Source: a bacterium (GTDB lineage Bacteria > Sumerlaeota > Sumerlaeia > SLMS01). From it: a stretch of DNA of 64,000 nt. The notes beneath the pieces are model-generated. The model saw only the letters and a list, made by a program, of their open reading frames with translations, had not been told where the DNA came from and made no database searches. Below are positions 39,018 to 46,172 of this stretch, piece after piece (the stretch's first letter is position 1; every line of letters begins with the position of its first letter). The position numbers and the translations under genes are program-made. Location: NCBI GenBank assembly GCA_016125005.1, contig WGMQ01000012.1, positions 81,895-145,894 on the forward strand, read 5' to 3'.

Positions 39018-39092
39018 GGCCTAGGCATTGCCCCGCCGTGCGCGGGAGACGCAATCAAGGACACTGAAGTAACACCAACCGAGGCCCTCTGC

Positions 39093-40520
39093 ATGAAGCT
39101 CACCCGCATTCTGTCCGTCGCGCTCGCCGCGCTCTCGATCCTTGCCAGCCCCGGCTGTGCGCAGGACAAGGAACCGTCATCGGGAGCCAGGCTCTACCTG
39201 CAATACTGCGCTGGTTGCCACGGATCGAACCTCAAGGGCGGAAGTGGCAGCAATCTGCTGGATAACGAATGGCGGGTCGGGGGGAGCACCGCCCAGATCT
39301 ATGAGACCATCTTCACCGGCATTCCCAGCGTCGGAATGCCCAACTTCGGCGCGCAGCTTGGCGAGGAAAAAGTCCGCGAGATCGTCTCCTACATCGAGCA
39401 GGTGCGTGCCACTGGCGATACGGGGGCGCCCGCGAAGCCGGTGCGCAGCTACTCCAAGCTCGAGAACCTTGACTACAACGTGAACGTGGACGTCTGGGTG
39501 GACGGGCTGAACGACCCGTGGGGGCTGGCATTCCTCGACGAGCGCCGCGCCATCGTCACGGAGAAGAACGGGCCGGTCCGGTTGATCCTCGACGGAAAAC
39601 TCGTGCCCGAGGCCATCGAGGGTACGCCCAAAGTCGTCGCCGACGGACAGGGCGGAATGCTCGACGTGACCATCGATCCCAACTTCGCGGACAATGGCTG
39701 GATCTATCTCGGGTACAGCCACCAGCTATCCAACGGCAAGGCGATGACTCGCATCGTGCGTGGTCAACTCGACGGCATGAAGTGGATCAACGAGCAGGTC
39801 GTCTTCGAGGCGCCGCCCGCCACCTACATGGACACGCGCCACCACTACGGCACGCGCATCGTCTTCGGTCCCGACGGGATGCTCTACTTCAGCATCGGCG
39901 AGCGCGGTCGCCAGCAGAACGCCCAGGTGGTGAACCTCCCCAACGGGAAGATTCACCGCGTGACGCCCGACGGCAAGATCCCGGAGGACAACCCCTTCGT
40001 GGCGACGCCCGGCGCCATCCCGAGCATCTGGAGCTTCGGCCACCGCAACCCGCAGGGCCTCGCATTCAACCCGGTGACGGGCGACCTTTGGGAGTCGGAG
40101 CACGGCCCCCGCGGCGGCGACGAACTCAACATCGTCGGCAAGGGGAAGAACTACGGCTGGCCCGAGATCACCTACGGCATCAACTACAACGGCTCGATCG
40201 TAACGCGGGAACGCGTCCGCGAAGGGCTCGAGCAACCGATCCTATACTGGCGCCCCTCCATCGCCGTGTCCGGTATAGAATTCTATACAGGCGACGAGTT
40301 CCCCTACTGGAAGAATCACCTCCTCGTCAGCTCCCTTGCCTTTCAGGAACTGCACCTGCTCCACATCGAAAACGACCGCGTGATCCACGAGGAAGTGCTC
40401 ATGAAGGGACGCGGTCGAATCCGCGAGTCCATCGTCGGTCCCGATGGCGCGATCTACTGCGTGATGAACGACCCGCACGAGATCCTGAGGCTAAGCTCCG
40501 GGGGCGAACGGCGGTATTGA
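39093..40520 (+). CDS. Cytochrome c fused to PQQ-dependent sugar dehydrogenase
   Basis: 475 residues from the ATG at 39093. Signal segment ending near Cys (LASPGCAQ, an imperfect lipobox). Residues about 30-110 form a class I cytochrome c with the haem site CAGCH and a Met ligand in VGMPNFG. The rest is a six-bladed propeller of the soluble aldose sugar dehydrogenase (YliI/GdhB) type: VWVDGLNDPWGLAFLDE, SFGHRNPQGLAFNP, ESEHGPRGGDELN, KNYGWPEITYGINYNG. It should oxidise sugars in the periplasm and pass electrons to its own haem. The substrate is unknown. A 16-base palindrome (40273-40288) lies in the gene. Confidence 0.9.
   Translation: MKLTRILSVALAALSILASPGCAQDKEPSSGARLYLQYCAGCHGSNLKGGSGSNLLDNEWRVGGSTAQIYETIFTGIPSVGMPNFGAQLGEEKVREIVSYIEQVRATGDTGAPAKPVRSYSKLENLDYNVNVDVWVDGLNDPWGLAFLDERRAIVTEKNGPVRLILDGKLVPEAIEGTPKVVADGQGGMLDVTIDPNFADNGWIYLGYSHQLSNGKAMTRIVRGQLDGMKWINEQVVFEAPPATYMDTRHHYGTRIVFGPDGMLYFSIGERGRQQNAQVVNLPNGKIHRVTPDGKIPEDNPFVATPGAIPSIWSFGHRNPQGLAFNPVTGDLWESEHGPRGGDELNIVGKGKNYGWPEITYGINYNGSIVTRERVREGLEQPILYWRPSIAVSGIEFYTGDEFPYWKNHLLVSSLAFQELHLLHIENDRVIHEEVLMKGRGRIRESIVGPDGAIYCVMNDPHEILRLSSGGERRY
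40273..40288. repeat. Perfect 16-base palindrome GTATAGAATTCTATAC
   Basis: It lies inside the cytochrome-sugar dehydrogenase gene, coding for Ile-Glu-Phe-Tyr. It combines both orientations of the GTATAG core. Confidence 0.7.
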
Positions 40521-40532
40521 GGGAGGAAAGGT

Positions 40533-40745
40533 ATGACGCCCGAGGAAATGAAACAGGCATCGCGTGGCTTCAGCACCGACATGAGTGGCGAGGCCGTGGC
40601 CCGACGCATCGACATGGTGTCCCGTCTCCGGGAATTGGGATTGGCCCTGAGGAAGGCGACCATCATCGGCCCGGCGCAGGGCTCACCGACGCTAGCCGCG
40701 CCCCCTGCTACTTCCCCACATCCACCCGATCCACGATCCCCATGA
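40533..40745 (+). CDS. Small protein of unknown function
   Basis: 70 residues, starting 12 bases after the dehydrogenase stop with a strong ribosome site (GGGAGGAAAGG, 40521-40531). Residues 1-50 look like a real helical protein (DMSGEAVARRIDMVSRLREL). The last 20 are Pro/Ala-rich and run antisense over the end of the neighbouring microcompartment vertex gene. I do not recognise it. Possible transcript partner of the dehydrogenase. Confidence 0.5.
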   Translation: MTPEEMKQASRGFSTDMSGEAVARRIDMVSRLRELGLALRKATIIGPAQGSPTLAAPPATSPHPPDPRSP

Positions 40746-40980
40746 TGAGTTCGTTGACGGGGGCTTTTTCGATCCCGAAGACGACTCCGGCCAGGCCGGG
40801 GGCAGCGCTGAAGAGCACGATGTCCCCTTCGCCGGCGCCAACGTAGTCGATGGCCATGATGGGGACGCCCTGCGCCTGGCGCTGGGTGTCGAGCGGCTGC
40901 ACCATCATGAGCTTCCGCCTCTCGTAGGCAGGAAGCGTGTGGGTCGTGACCAGGTTGCCGATGATGCGGCCGAGCTTCAT
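40708..40980 (-). CDS. BMC-P vertex protein (EutN/CcmL family), copy 2
   Basis: 90 residues. MKLGRIIGNLVTTHTLPAYERRKLMMVQPLD and VPIMAIDYVGAGEGDIVLFSAAPGLA match the EutN/CcmL (Pfam PF03319) pattern from first strand to the GxGD loop. Such proteins form pentamers that close the corners of bacterial microcompartments. The ATG overlaps the stop of another BMC-P gene by four bases, so the two are co-translated. No shell hexamer or enzyme gene is adjacent. Confidence 0.93.
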   Translation of the reverse strand: MKLGRIIGNLVTTHTLPAYERRKLMMVQPLDTQRQAQGVPIMAIDYVGAGEGDIVLFSAAPGLAGVVFGIEKAPVNELIMGIVDRVDVGK

Positions 40981-41261
40981 GACCCGGCCTCGGGGTTCAT
41001 GTGAAGGTGCTCCACCAAACCGCCGATCGCGAGGTCCGTCGGTACCAGCCACTCGCCCGGATGGGCGTACATGGCGTCACCGCTTCGCACCAAAAAAACC
41101 AAGTCGCCCTGACGCCGGTTAAGGGCATCGATGGCGATCTGGGGCTCGCCCTTCGGCTCCAGCGCCCCGTCGACCGGCTGGACGATGGCCAAACGATACT
41201 GCCCCAGCGCTTCATCACGCTGGGTAGCCACGATTGTCCCGATGATGCGCCCCATGTCCAT
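40977..41261 (-). CDS. BMC-P vertex protein (EutN/CcmL family), copy 1
   Basis: 94 residues from the ATG at 41261 (or 92 from the ATG at 41255). MGRIIGTIVATQRDEALGQYRLAIVQPVD, then IAIDALNRRQGDLVFLVRSGDAM. It is clearly related to the next gene but far from identical, so the two paralogues may build different vertices. The GxGD loop is RRQGD here. Longer in-frame starts are unlikely because the family begins at MGRIIG. It is divergent from an esterase gene across 116 bases. Confidence 0.92.
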   Translation of the reverse strand: MDMGRIIGTIVATQRDEALGQYRLAIVQPVDGALEPKGEPQIAIDALNRRQGDLVFLVRSGDAMYAHPGEWLVPTDLAIGGLVEHLHMNPEAGS

Positions 41262-41377
41262 GTCGTGATTGGAGCCGTCCCCGCCCCGAGTGGCAAGAAG
41301 AGAAGGCAAGCCTTCGCTTGCGACCTCGGTCCAAGATGCCCAATGTCGCCACAATTGACGATTAGGGGGGACCCGCC

Positions 41378-42856
41378 GTGATTCGGGCTGCCGCCACACT
41401 TGGAGTTGTTCTCATGGCCACGCTCCTGCCTGCCACCGAGCCGATCAAGCCGGGGGCCCAGCCGAGGACCTACGTCTCGGCGCTCGACCAGTCGGAGCAG
41501 CCGTACAACCTGTACGTCCCAACGACCTACGATCCCGCAAAGGCAACTCCGCTGGTAGTCGCACTGCATGGAAAGGGTGCCACCTGGCAGAGCTGGTTCG
41601 CGGCGCTTCCCGTCGAGGAGTGGGCCGAAAAGGAAGGCTTCATCGTGGCGACCCCGCACGGGCGCGGCGATTGGTTCTATCTCGGACCGGGCGAGCGCGA
41701 CGTTTTCGAGGTGATAGACGACGTGAAGGGACTCTGCACCGTCGACACGGACCGACTCTACCTGATCGGACACTCGATGGGCGGATTCGGGACGTGGCAC
41801 ATCGGCGCCAGTCACCCCGACGTCTTCGCGGCGATTGTCCCTATGTCAACGTGGCCGCCCGTCCCCTTGGTGCCGAATCTGAGCCATACGCCGGTGCTGC
41901 TGCTGCACGGCGATGCGGACCCCGTGGTACCGATCGAATGGGGTCTTCGCGGGGTGCGCCATCTGGAGGAGAATCGCATCGAGCATCGCTGGGTCGCCGT
42001 GCCGGGACTGGGCCACGAGTCGGCGCTCATTACCGCCTACCTGCCGACCATCGGCAACTTCATCCGCGACCGGCGGCTCGTGCATGATCCGGAGAAGGTC
42101 ACGCTGCGTGCCTACACGCCGCGGCGTGGCAAGGCATGGTGGGTGGCACTGCACGAGGTCGAGGAGTTCACCTCCCTTGCCAGCATCGACGCGACCATCG
42201 GCCCGCGCCGTATAGACGTCGTGACCGACAACGTACAGGACTTCGCGCTCGATCCGCCGCTGGGGCCGGAGCGCCTCGCCAAGTCAATCGCTCTCAGTAT
42301 AGACAACCAGCACCTTGAGGTGCCACCGACCAACGGCGAGCGCGTCATCTTCCTGCGCAAGGTGGACGGAAAGTGGACCGCGCGGCTGGCGGAGCGGGAA
42401 ACGTTCCTCCCTCCGAAGGCCAAGCCCGTGGGTGCGCTCGCCCCGGACGCCAACCTCCCAGAGGTTGTCGCTCGCATCGTCGCCGCCCGATCCGGCGCGG
42501 ACGCCGTGCTGCTTCCCAATGACCTGATCGCTCCGAAGCTCGCCCCCGGTGCTGTCGACGAGGACCAGCTGCTGGACCTGTTTCTGCGGCCCGAAGACGA
42601 GATCTGCCTTGTGCAGATTGATGCGGCGCAGGTGGAGGAACTGCTCGTGCGGAAGGACTGGTATCCGTCCTGGTGGGGTGCACTGACGCTTGCCCCGAAG
42701 CCCGCCGCAGGCAACGTGCTCCTCGCCGTCCCGCGCATCCTGGCCGACCGGATGCCTGCCTCCGCGCAAGGAACAGGACTCGGCATCAGGCGCGTTGTCT
42801 TTGAACAAGTCCGTTCAACCGGCCATTTGGCCGCCCCCCCAACCCCGACCCAATAA
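41378..42856 (+). CDS. Secreted alpha/beta hydrolase (esterase/peptidase S9-like) with C-terminal extension
   Basis: 492 residues, GTG start after AGGGGGGA. Signal peptide, then an esterase core: VVALHGKGATWQSWF, nucleophile elbow LIGHSMGGFGTWH, acid in HGDADPVVPIEW and His in GLGHESALI. The C-terminal half (from about residue 235) is a different region with RRIDVVTDNVQDFAL and PPTNGERVIFLRKVDG, as seen in predicted acetylxylan-esterase or phospholipase-like proteins. The next gene, NamZ-like, starts 14 bases later. Motif copies lie at 42210 and 42297. Confidence 0.85.
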   Translation: MIRAAATLGVVLMATLLPATEPIKPGAQPRTYVSALDQSEQPYNLYVPTTYDPAKATPLVVALHGKGATWQSWFAALPVEEWAEKEGFIVATPHGRGDWFYLGPGERDVFEVIDDVKGLCTVDTDRLYLIGHSMGGFGTWHIGASHPDVFAAIVPMSTWPPVPLVPNLSHTPVLLLHGDADPVVPIEWGLRGVRHLEENRIEHRWVAVPGLGHESALITAYLPTIGNFIRDRRLVHDPEKVTLRAYTPRRGKAWWVALHEVEEFTSLASIDATIGPRRIDVVTDNVQDFALDPPLGPERLAKSIALSIDNQHLEVPPTNGERVIFLRKVDGKWTARLAERETFLPPKAKPVGALAPDANLPEVVARIVAARSGADAVLLPNDLIAPKLAPGAVDEDQLLDLFLRPEDEICLVQIDAAQVEELLVRKDWYPSWWGALTLAPKPAAGNVLLAVPRILADRMPASAQGTGLGIRRVVFEQVRSTGHLAAPPTPTQ

Positions 42857-42870
42857 GGAGGAGAAATCCC

Positions 42871-44157
42871 ATGAAGTATCTTTCTGGAGCAATCCTGTCG
42901 CTCGCTCTGGCGCTTGGCGCGATCGGTTGCAGCACAACGTCCGCTCCCCACGCACACGCGACGAAGGACATGCTTGTCATGGAAAACGCCCCGGTGAAGT
43001 CCGGCCTGGAAGTGCTGCTGGGCGACGAGAACTGGCTCGCGCAACTGAAGGGAAAGCGCGTCGGCCTCATCACCACCCCCACAGGCGTCGACTCGAAGAT
43101 GAACTCGACCGTGGACCTCCTCAACAACCATCCGGACATCCAGCTCGTGAAGCTCTTCGGACCCGAACACGGCGTTCGCGGCGACGCCTACGCGGGCGAT
43201 CACGTTGACGACGCGGTGGACCCGCGCACTGGCATCCCTGAGAAGTCGCTCTACGGCAAGACGCGTCGTCCGCCCAAGGAATATCTGGAAGGCCTGGACG
43301 TCATGGTTTATGACATTCAGGACATCGGCTCGCGCAGCTATACATACATCTATACGATGGCCTACGCGATGGAGGCCTGCGGCGAGGCAGGTATCCCGTT
43401 CATCGTGCTCGACCGACCGAATCCCTGCGGTCCCATGGTGAGCGGCAATATCCTCAACTCCGAGGAGTACAAGACCTTCGTCGGTCTATACGCGATTCCC
43501 TATCAGTACGCGATGACGCCGGGCGAAGTGGCCCAGCTCTTCAACGACAAGTTCAACAAGACGCGCTGCGACCTGACGGTGGTGCCCATGAGCGGCTACC
43601 AGCGTTGGATGCTGCAAGGGGACACGGGCCTTCCCTGGGTGCCTTCCTCCCCCCACATCCCCGATCCGAAGCACGCCGTGTACTACAACCTGACCGGCAT
43701 CATCGGCGAGTTGCCGACAGTTTCCATCGGCGTTGGCTATACGACGCCGTTCGAGACGATCGCGGCCCCGTGGATCGATGGCTACAAGCTGGCGGAGGAC
43801 CTGAACGCCCGCAACTTGGCCGGTGTCCGCTTCCGCCCGGTCACCTACAAGCCGTTCTACAGCCGCTTCAAGGACAAGCCCATCACCGGCGTCCACATCC
43901 AGATCACGAACTATCGAACCGTGCAGCCGGTCGAGGTCCAGATCCACATCATGGAAGCCCTCCAGGCGATGTACCCCGAGCAGGGGATCTTCACCGACGA
44001 GAAGGCCAAGGGCTGTCTCTTTGACGAGGTCAATGGCACCGACTCGATCCGTCAGCGCATTCTGGCAGGCGACAAGGCCGAGGACATCATCCGCGATTAT
44101 CAGCCCGCCGTGGCGGAGTTCCAGGTCATGGCGAAGCCCTACCTGATCTACGACTGA
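42871..44157 (+). CDS. namZ: DUF1343 lipoprotein, exo-N-acetylmuramidase NamZ-like
   Basis: 428 residues, strong ribosome site AAGGAGGAG. Lipoprotein signal (LALGAIGCSTT). The family hallmarks are KLFGPEHGVRGDAYAG, VMVYDIQDIGSRSYTYIYTM and VLDRPNPCGP, with the Glu of GPEHG as the likely catalytic residue. NamZ of Bacillus subtilis releases terminal MurNAc from muropeptides and works with NagZ and AmiE; relatives of both are encoded here at 19865 and 21774. It overlaps the convergent ABC gene by ten bases. GTCTATAC occurs at 43484-43491. Confidence 0.9.
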   Translation: MKYLSGAILSLALALGAIGCSTTSAPHAHATKDMLVMENAPVKSGLEVLLGDENWLAQLKGKRVGLITTPTGVDSKMNSTVDLLNNHPDIQLVKLFGPEHGVRGDAYAGDHVDDAVDPRTGIPEKSLYGKTRRPPKEYLEGLDVMVYDIQDIGSRSYTYIYTMAYAMEACGEAGIPFIVLDRPNPCGPMVSGNILNSEEYKTFVGLYAIPYQYAMTPGEVAQLFNDKFNKTRCDLTVVPMSGYQRWMLQGDTGLPWVPSSPHIPDPKHAVYYNLTGIIGELPTVSIGVGYTTPFETIAAPWIDGYKLAEDLNARNLAGVRFRPVTYKPFYSRFKDKPITGVHIQITNYRTVQPVEVQIHIMEALQAMYPEQGIFTDEKAKGCLFDEVNGTDSIRQRILAGDKAEDIIRDYQPAVAEFQVMAKPYLIYD

Positions 44158-45032
44158 GCGGCAACCGCCGCGCCTTCCACCAGCGACACATAGCCGTCCG
44201 CGACGCCCGGTTCCACTTCGGTGGCATCGGGCGTCGGTCTTTCAGGCGACACGACACGAACCCACGGTTTGTCGCCGCGCGTCATCATCGCCACGACACG
44301 CCGCGAGCGGACGGCTTCCTCCGCCTCGCCGGGTGCGAGCGGTGCTTCCCAAGTTAAGCCTCGTGCCTGGGCCGCCAATTCAGACGGACTGCCGTCGAAC
44401 GCCAAAACTCCGCCGGAAAGAACACCGACCCGTGAGCAGCACCGTTCGATGTCGCCAACAATGTGCGTACTGAGGATCACCACTCGGGTCGAGCCGACCT
44501 CGGCGAGGAGCTCGCGAAAGAAGAGGCGCTCGACTGGGTCCAGCCCCGCCGTCGGCTCGTCCAGCAGCAACAGCGGCGGATCGGCCAGCAGCGCGAGAAT
44601 GATCCCAAGACGCTGCTTCATGCCGCGCGAGTAACCAGCCGCGTAGCGGTCCGCCGCGTCCACCAGATTGGCGCGTTCGAGGAGCGCATCCACCCGCCCG
44701 CGCACGGCGGCCGGCCCGTAGCCGCGAAAGGCAGCCACCTGGAGGAGTAGCTCGCGCCCCGTCATCTGGCCCGGGAAGTCGAAGCCCTGCGGGAGGTAGC
44801 CCAACTCGCGACGCCAACCGGCGGGATCCTTGCGCAGATCGACAGCGCCGCGCAGAATCGCCGTCCCGGACGTCGGGAGCAGATTCGCCGCAAGAATCTC
44901 CATGAGCGTGCTCTTGCCCGCGCCGTTCGGCCCAAGCAGCCCGAATACACCAGGACCAAGAGTCAGCGAAATCCCCCGGAGCACCGACGCGAGGCCCGGA
45001 TAGGATTTATGTACGCTTCGTAGCTCCAACAT
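44148..45032 (-). CDS. ABC transporter ATP-binding protein, no permease nearby
   Basis: 294 residues from the ATG at 45032 (a GTG at 45041 is possible but too close to its GGGAG). Walker A LLGPNGAGKST, signature YSRGMKQRLG, Walker B LLLLDEPTAGLDP and switch His in LSTHIVGD. The C-terminus has an extra 80 residues (from LTWEAPLAPGEAEEAV), as in ABC-2 exporters such as NatA. No membrane subunit is encoded on either side, so the partner must be elsewhere. Confidence 0.9.
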   Translation of the reverse strand: MLELRSVHKSYPGLASVLRGISLTLGPGVFGLLGPNGAGKSTLMEILAANLLPTSGTAILRGAVDLRKDPAGWRRELGYLPQGFDFPGQMTGRELLLQVAAFRGYGPAAVRGRVDALLERANLVDAADRYAAGYSRGMKQRLGIILALLADPPLLLLDEPTAGLDPVERLFFRELLAEVGSTRVVILSTHIVGDIERCCSRVGVLSGGVLAFDGSPSELAAQARGLTWEAPLAPGEAEEAVRSRRVVAMMTRGDKPWVRVVSPERPTPDATEVEPGVADGYVSLVEGAAVAAQS

Positions 45033-45125
45033 GCGGTCCACGTCTCCCGATCAAGTGCAGGCGCCCACCGCCAAGGAGCACAACTGGAAATTTTCCGTTG
45101 CGGAATCACTCAGGAGAAAGCGAAA

Positions 45126-45140
45126 GTTACGTTGCGTAAC
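45126..45140. repeat. Perfect palindrome upstream of the TPR lipoprotein gene
   Basis: GTTACG and CGTAAC are separated by TTG, 24 bases before the ATG at 45165. It could be a regulator site or a hairpin in the leader. It also makes the in-frame TTG at 45132 an unlikely start, because that codon is the loop itself. Confidence 0.4.
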
Positions 45141-45164
45141 AAACTCGGTTTGGGGGTATTCCCT

Positions 45165-46169
45165 ATGGAGAAGGTTTTGGCCAACCGGCTTTCCACCACC
45201 GCATTGGCGATTTGTTTTGCTTTTTCGAATATTTTTCTCACAGGGTGCCTCGCCGTCAAAGTCCCCGATACCATGCGTAAACCGGCGCAGATCAACATGG
45301 CCGGTTATGAGCAGATCACCGTCGGCAAGATCGAGGCGACACTCCCCACCGCCCGCTTTGCAACGGAGCCGATCCGGCAACGGCTGATCTCAGGAATTCA
45401 GAACACAGGTCTTTATCGTGTCTATGATCGGGACTCGCTCGAGGAAGGCATGCGCGAACGGGAGTTGGGCGAGTATCTGGGGGGGGACAATACCGCCGTG
45501 AGTTCCTTCCAGCAGGCCAACGTGCTGGTAACGGGAGTTATCGACCGGGTGGACTACAGCAGCAGCGTGGAGCAGAAAGAGGAGTACGTGGCCGAGAACC
45601 AGACGCGGACCGTTTACCGCCGTGTCGCCAAGACGGAAACCTCCCTGACGCTGAAGGTCATCGACCTGGAGACCTTCGAGATCGCCGCAGCTGCCACGAT
45701 CAAGGAATCCGACCCCATGACGGGCGAATGGACCTATTCGCGGCCTGCCGAGCTCGATCCATCGCAGAGCTACGACCGGTTGTTCGACAAGGTTGCCGCG
45801 CAGTTCCTGAAGAAGATCGCCCCCTATACGGTCAATGTGGAGGTGGTCCTCTTTGACGTCGGCCCGTCGCCTCACAAGCGGAACGGGATGCGGAACTTCA
45901 AGGCCCGGGAGTACACGGCCGCCGAGGAGTGCTTCCAGCAGGGCGTGGACATCCTGAACGCCAACCCGAAGACCTCTCCCAAGACGATGGCACGCGCCAT
46001 CCACAACGTGGCGGTGGCCCAGGAGTTCAGTGGCAAGTTGGATGAAGCCGCAGCAACCTGCGACGAGGCACTCTCCAAGTACATGTCCAAGGAGACAGTC
46101 GCCCTGAAGGCACGCATTCGCGAGCGCATCAAGGATCGCGACCTATTTGCCCAGCAGGGGATGGAGTGA
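45165..46169 (+). CDS. Lipoprotein with CsgG-like region and TPR tail
   Basis: 334 residues from the ATG at 45165. Lipoprotein signal ending in FLTGCLAV. The central part (residues about 45-230) resembles CsgG- or LPP20-type surface assembly proteins (ARFATEPIRQRLISGIQNTG, then QANVLVTGVIDRVDY). The last 90 residues contain a TPR-like repeat (NFKAREYTAAEECFQQGVDIL and ARAIHNVAVAQEFSGKLDEAAATCDEAL). It is three bases from the caspase-like gene, so the two products may act together at the cell envelope. The exact function is unknown. Confidence 0.7.
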   Translation: MEKVLANRLSTTALAICFAFSNIFLTGCLAVKVPDTMRKPAQINMAGYEQITVGKIEATLPTARFATEPIRQRLISGIQNTGLYRVYDRDSLEEGMRERELGEYLGGDNTAVSSFQQANVLVTGVIDRVDYSSSVEQKEEYVAENQTRTVYRRVAKTETSLTLKVIDLETFEIAAAATIKESDPMTGEWTYSRPAELDPSQSYDRLFDKVAAQFLKKIAPYTVNVEVVLFDVGPSPHKRNGMRNFKAREYTAAEECFQQGVDILNANPKTSPKTMARAIHNVAVAQEFSGKLDEAAATCDEALSKYMSKETVALKARIRERIKDRDLFAQQGME

Positions 46170-46172
46170 TCC

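Noticed and set aside
37573..39054. 493-codon minus-strand frame overlapping the membrane protein at 37263-39017
   Set aside because: The alternative frame lacks membrane helices and any signature; the helix-rich frame is the real one.
39518..40846. 442-codon plus-strand frame overlapping the sugar dehydrogenase
   Set aside because: It is Arg/Pro-rich and in the wrong frame. It crosses from the dehydrogenase into BMC-P antisense sequence.
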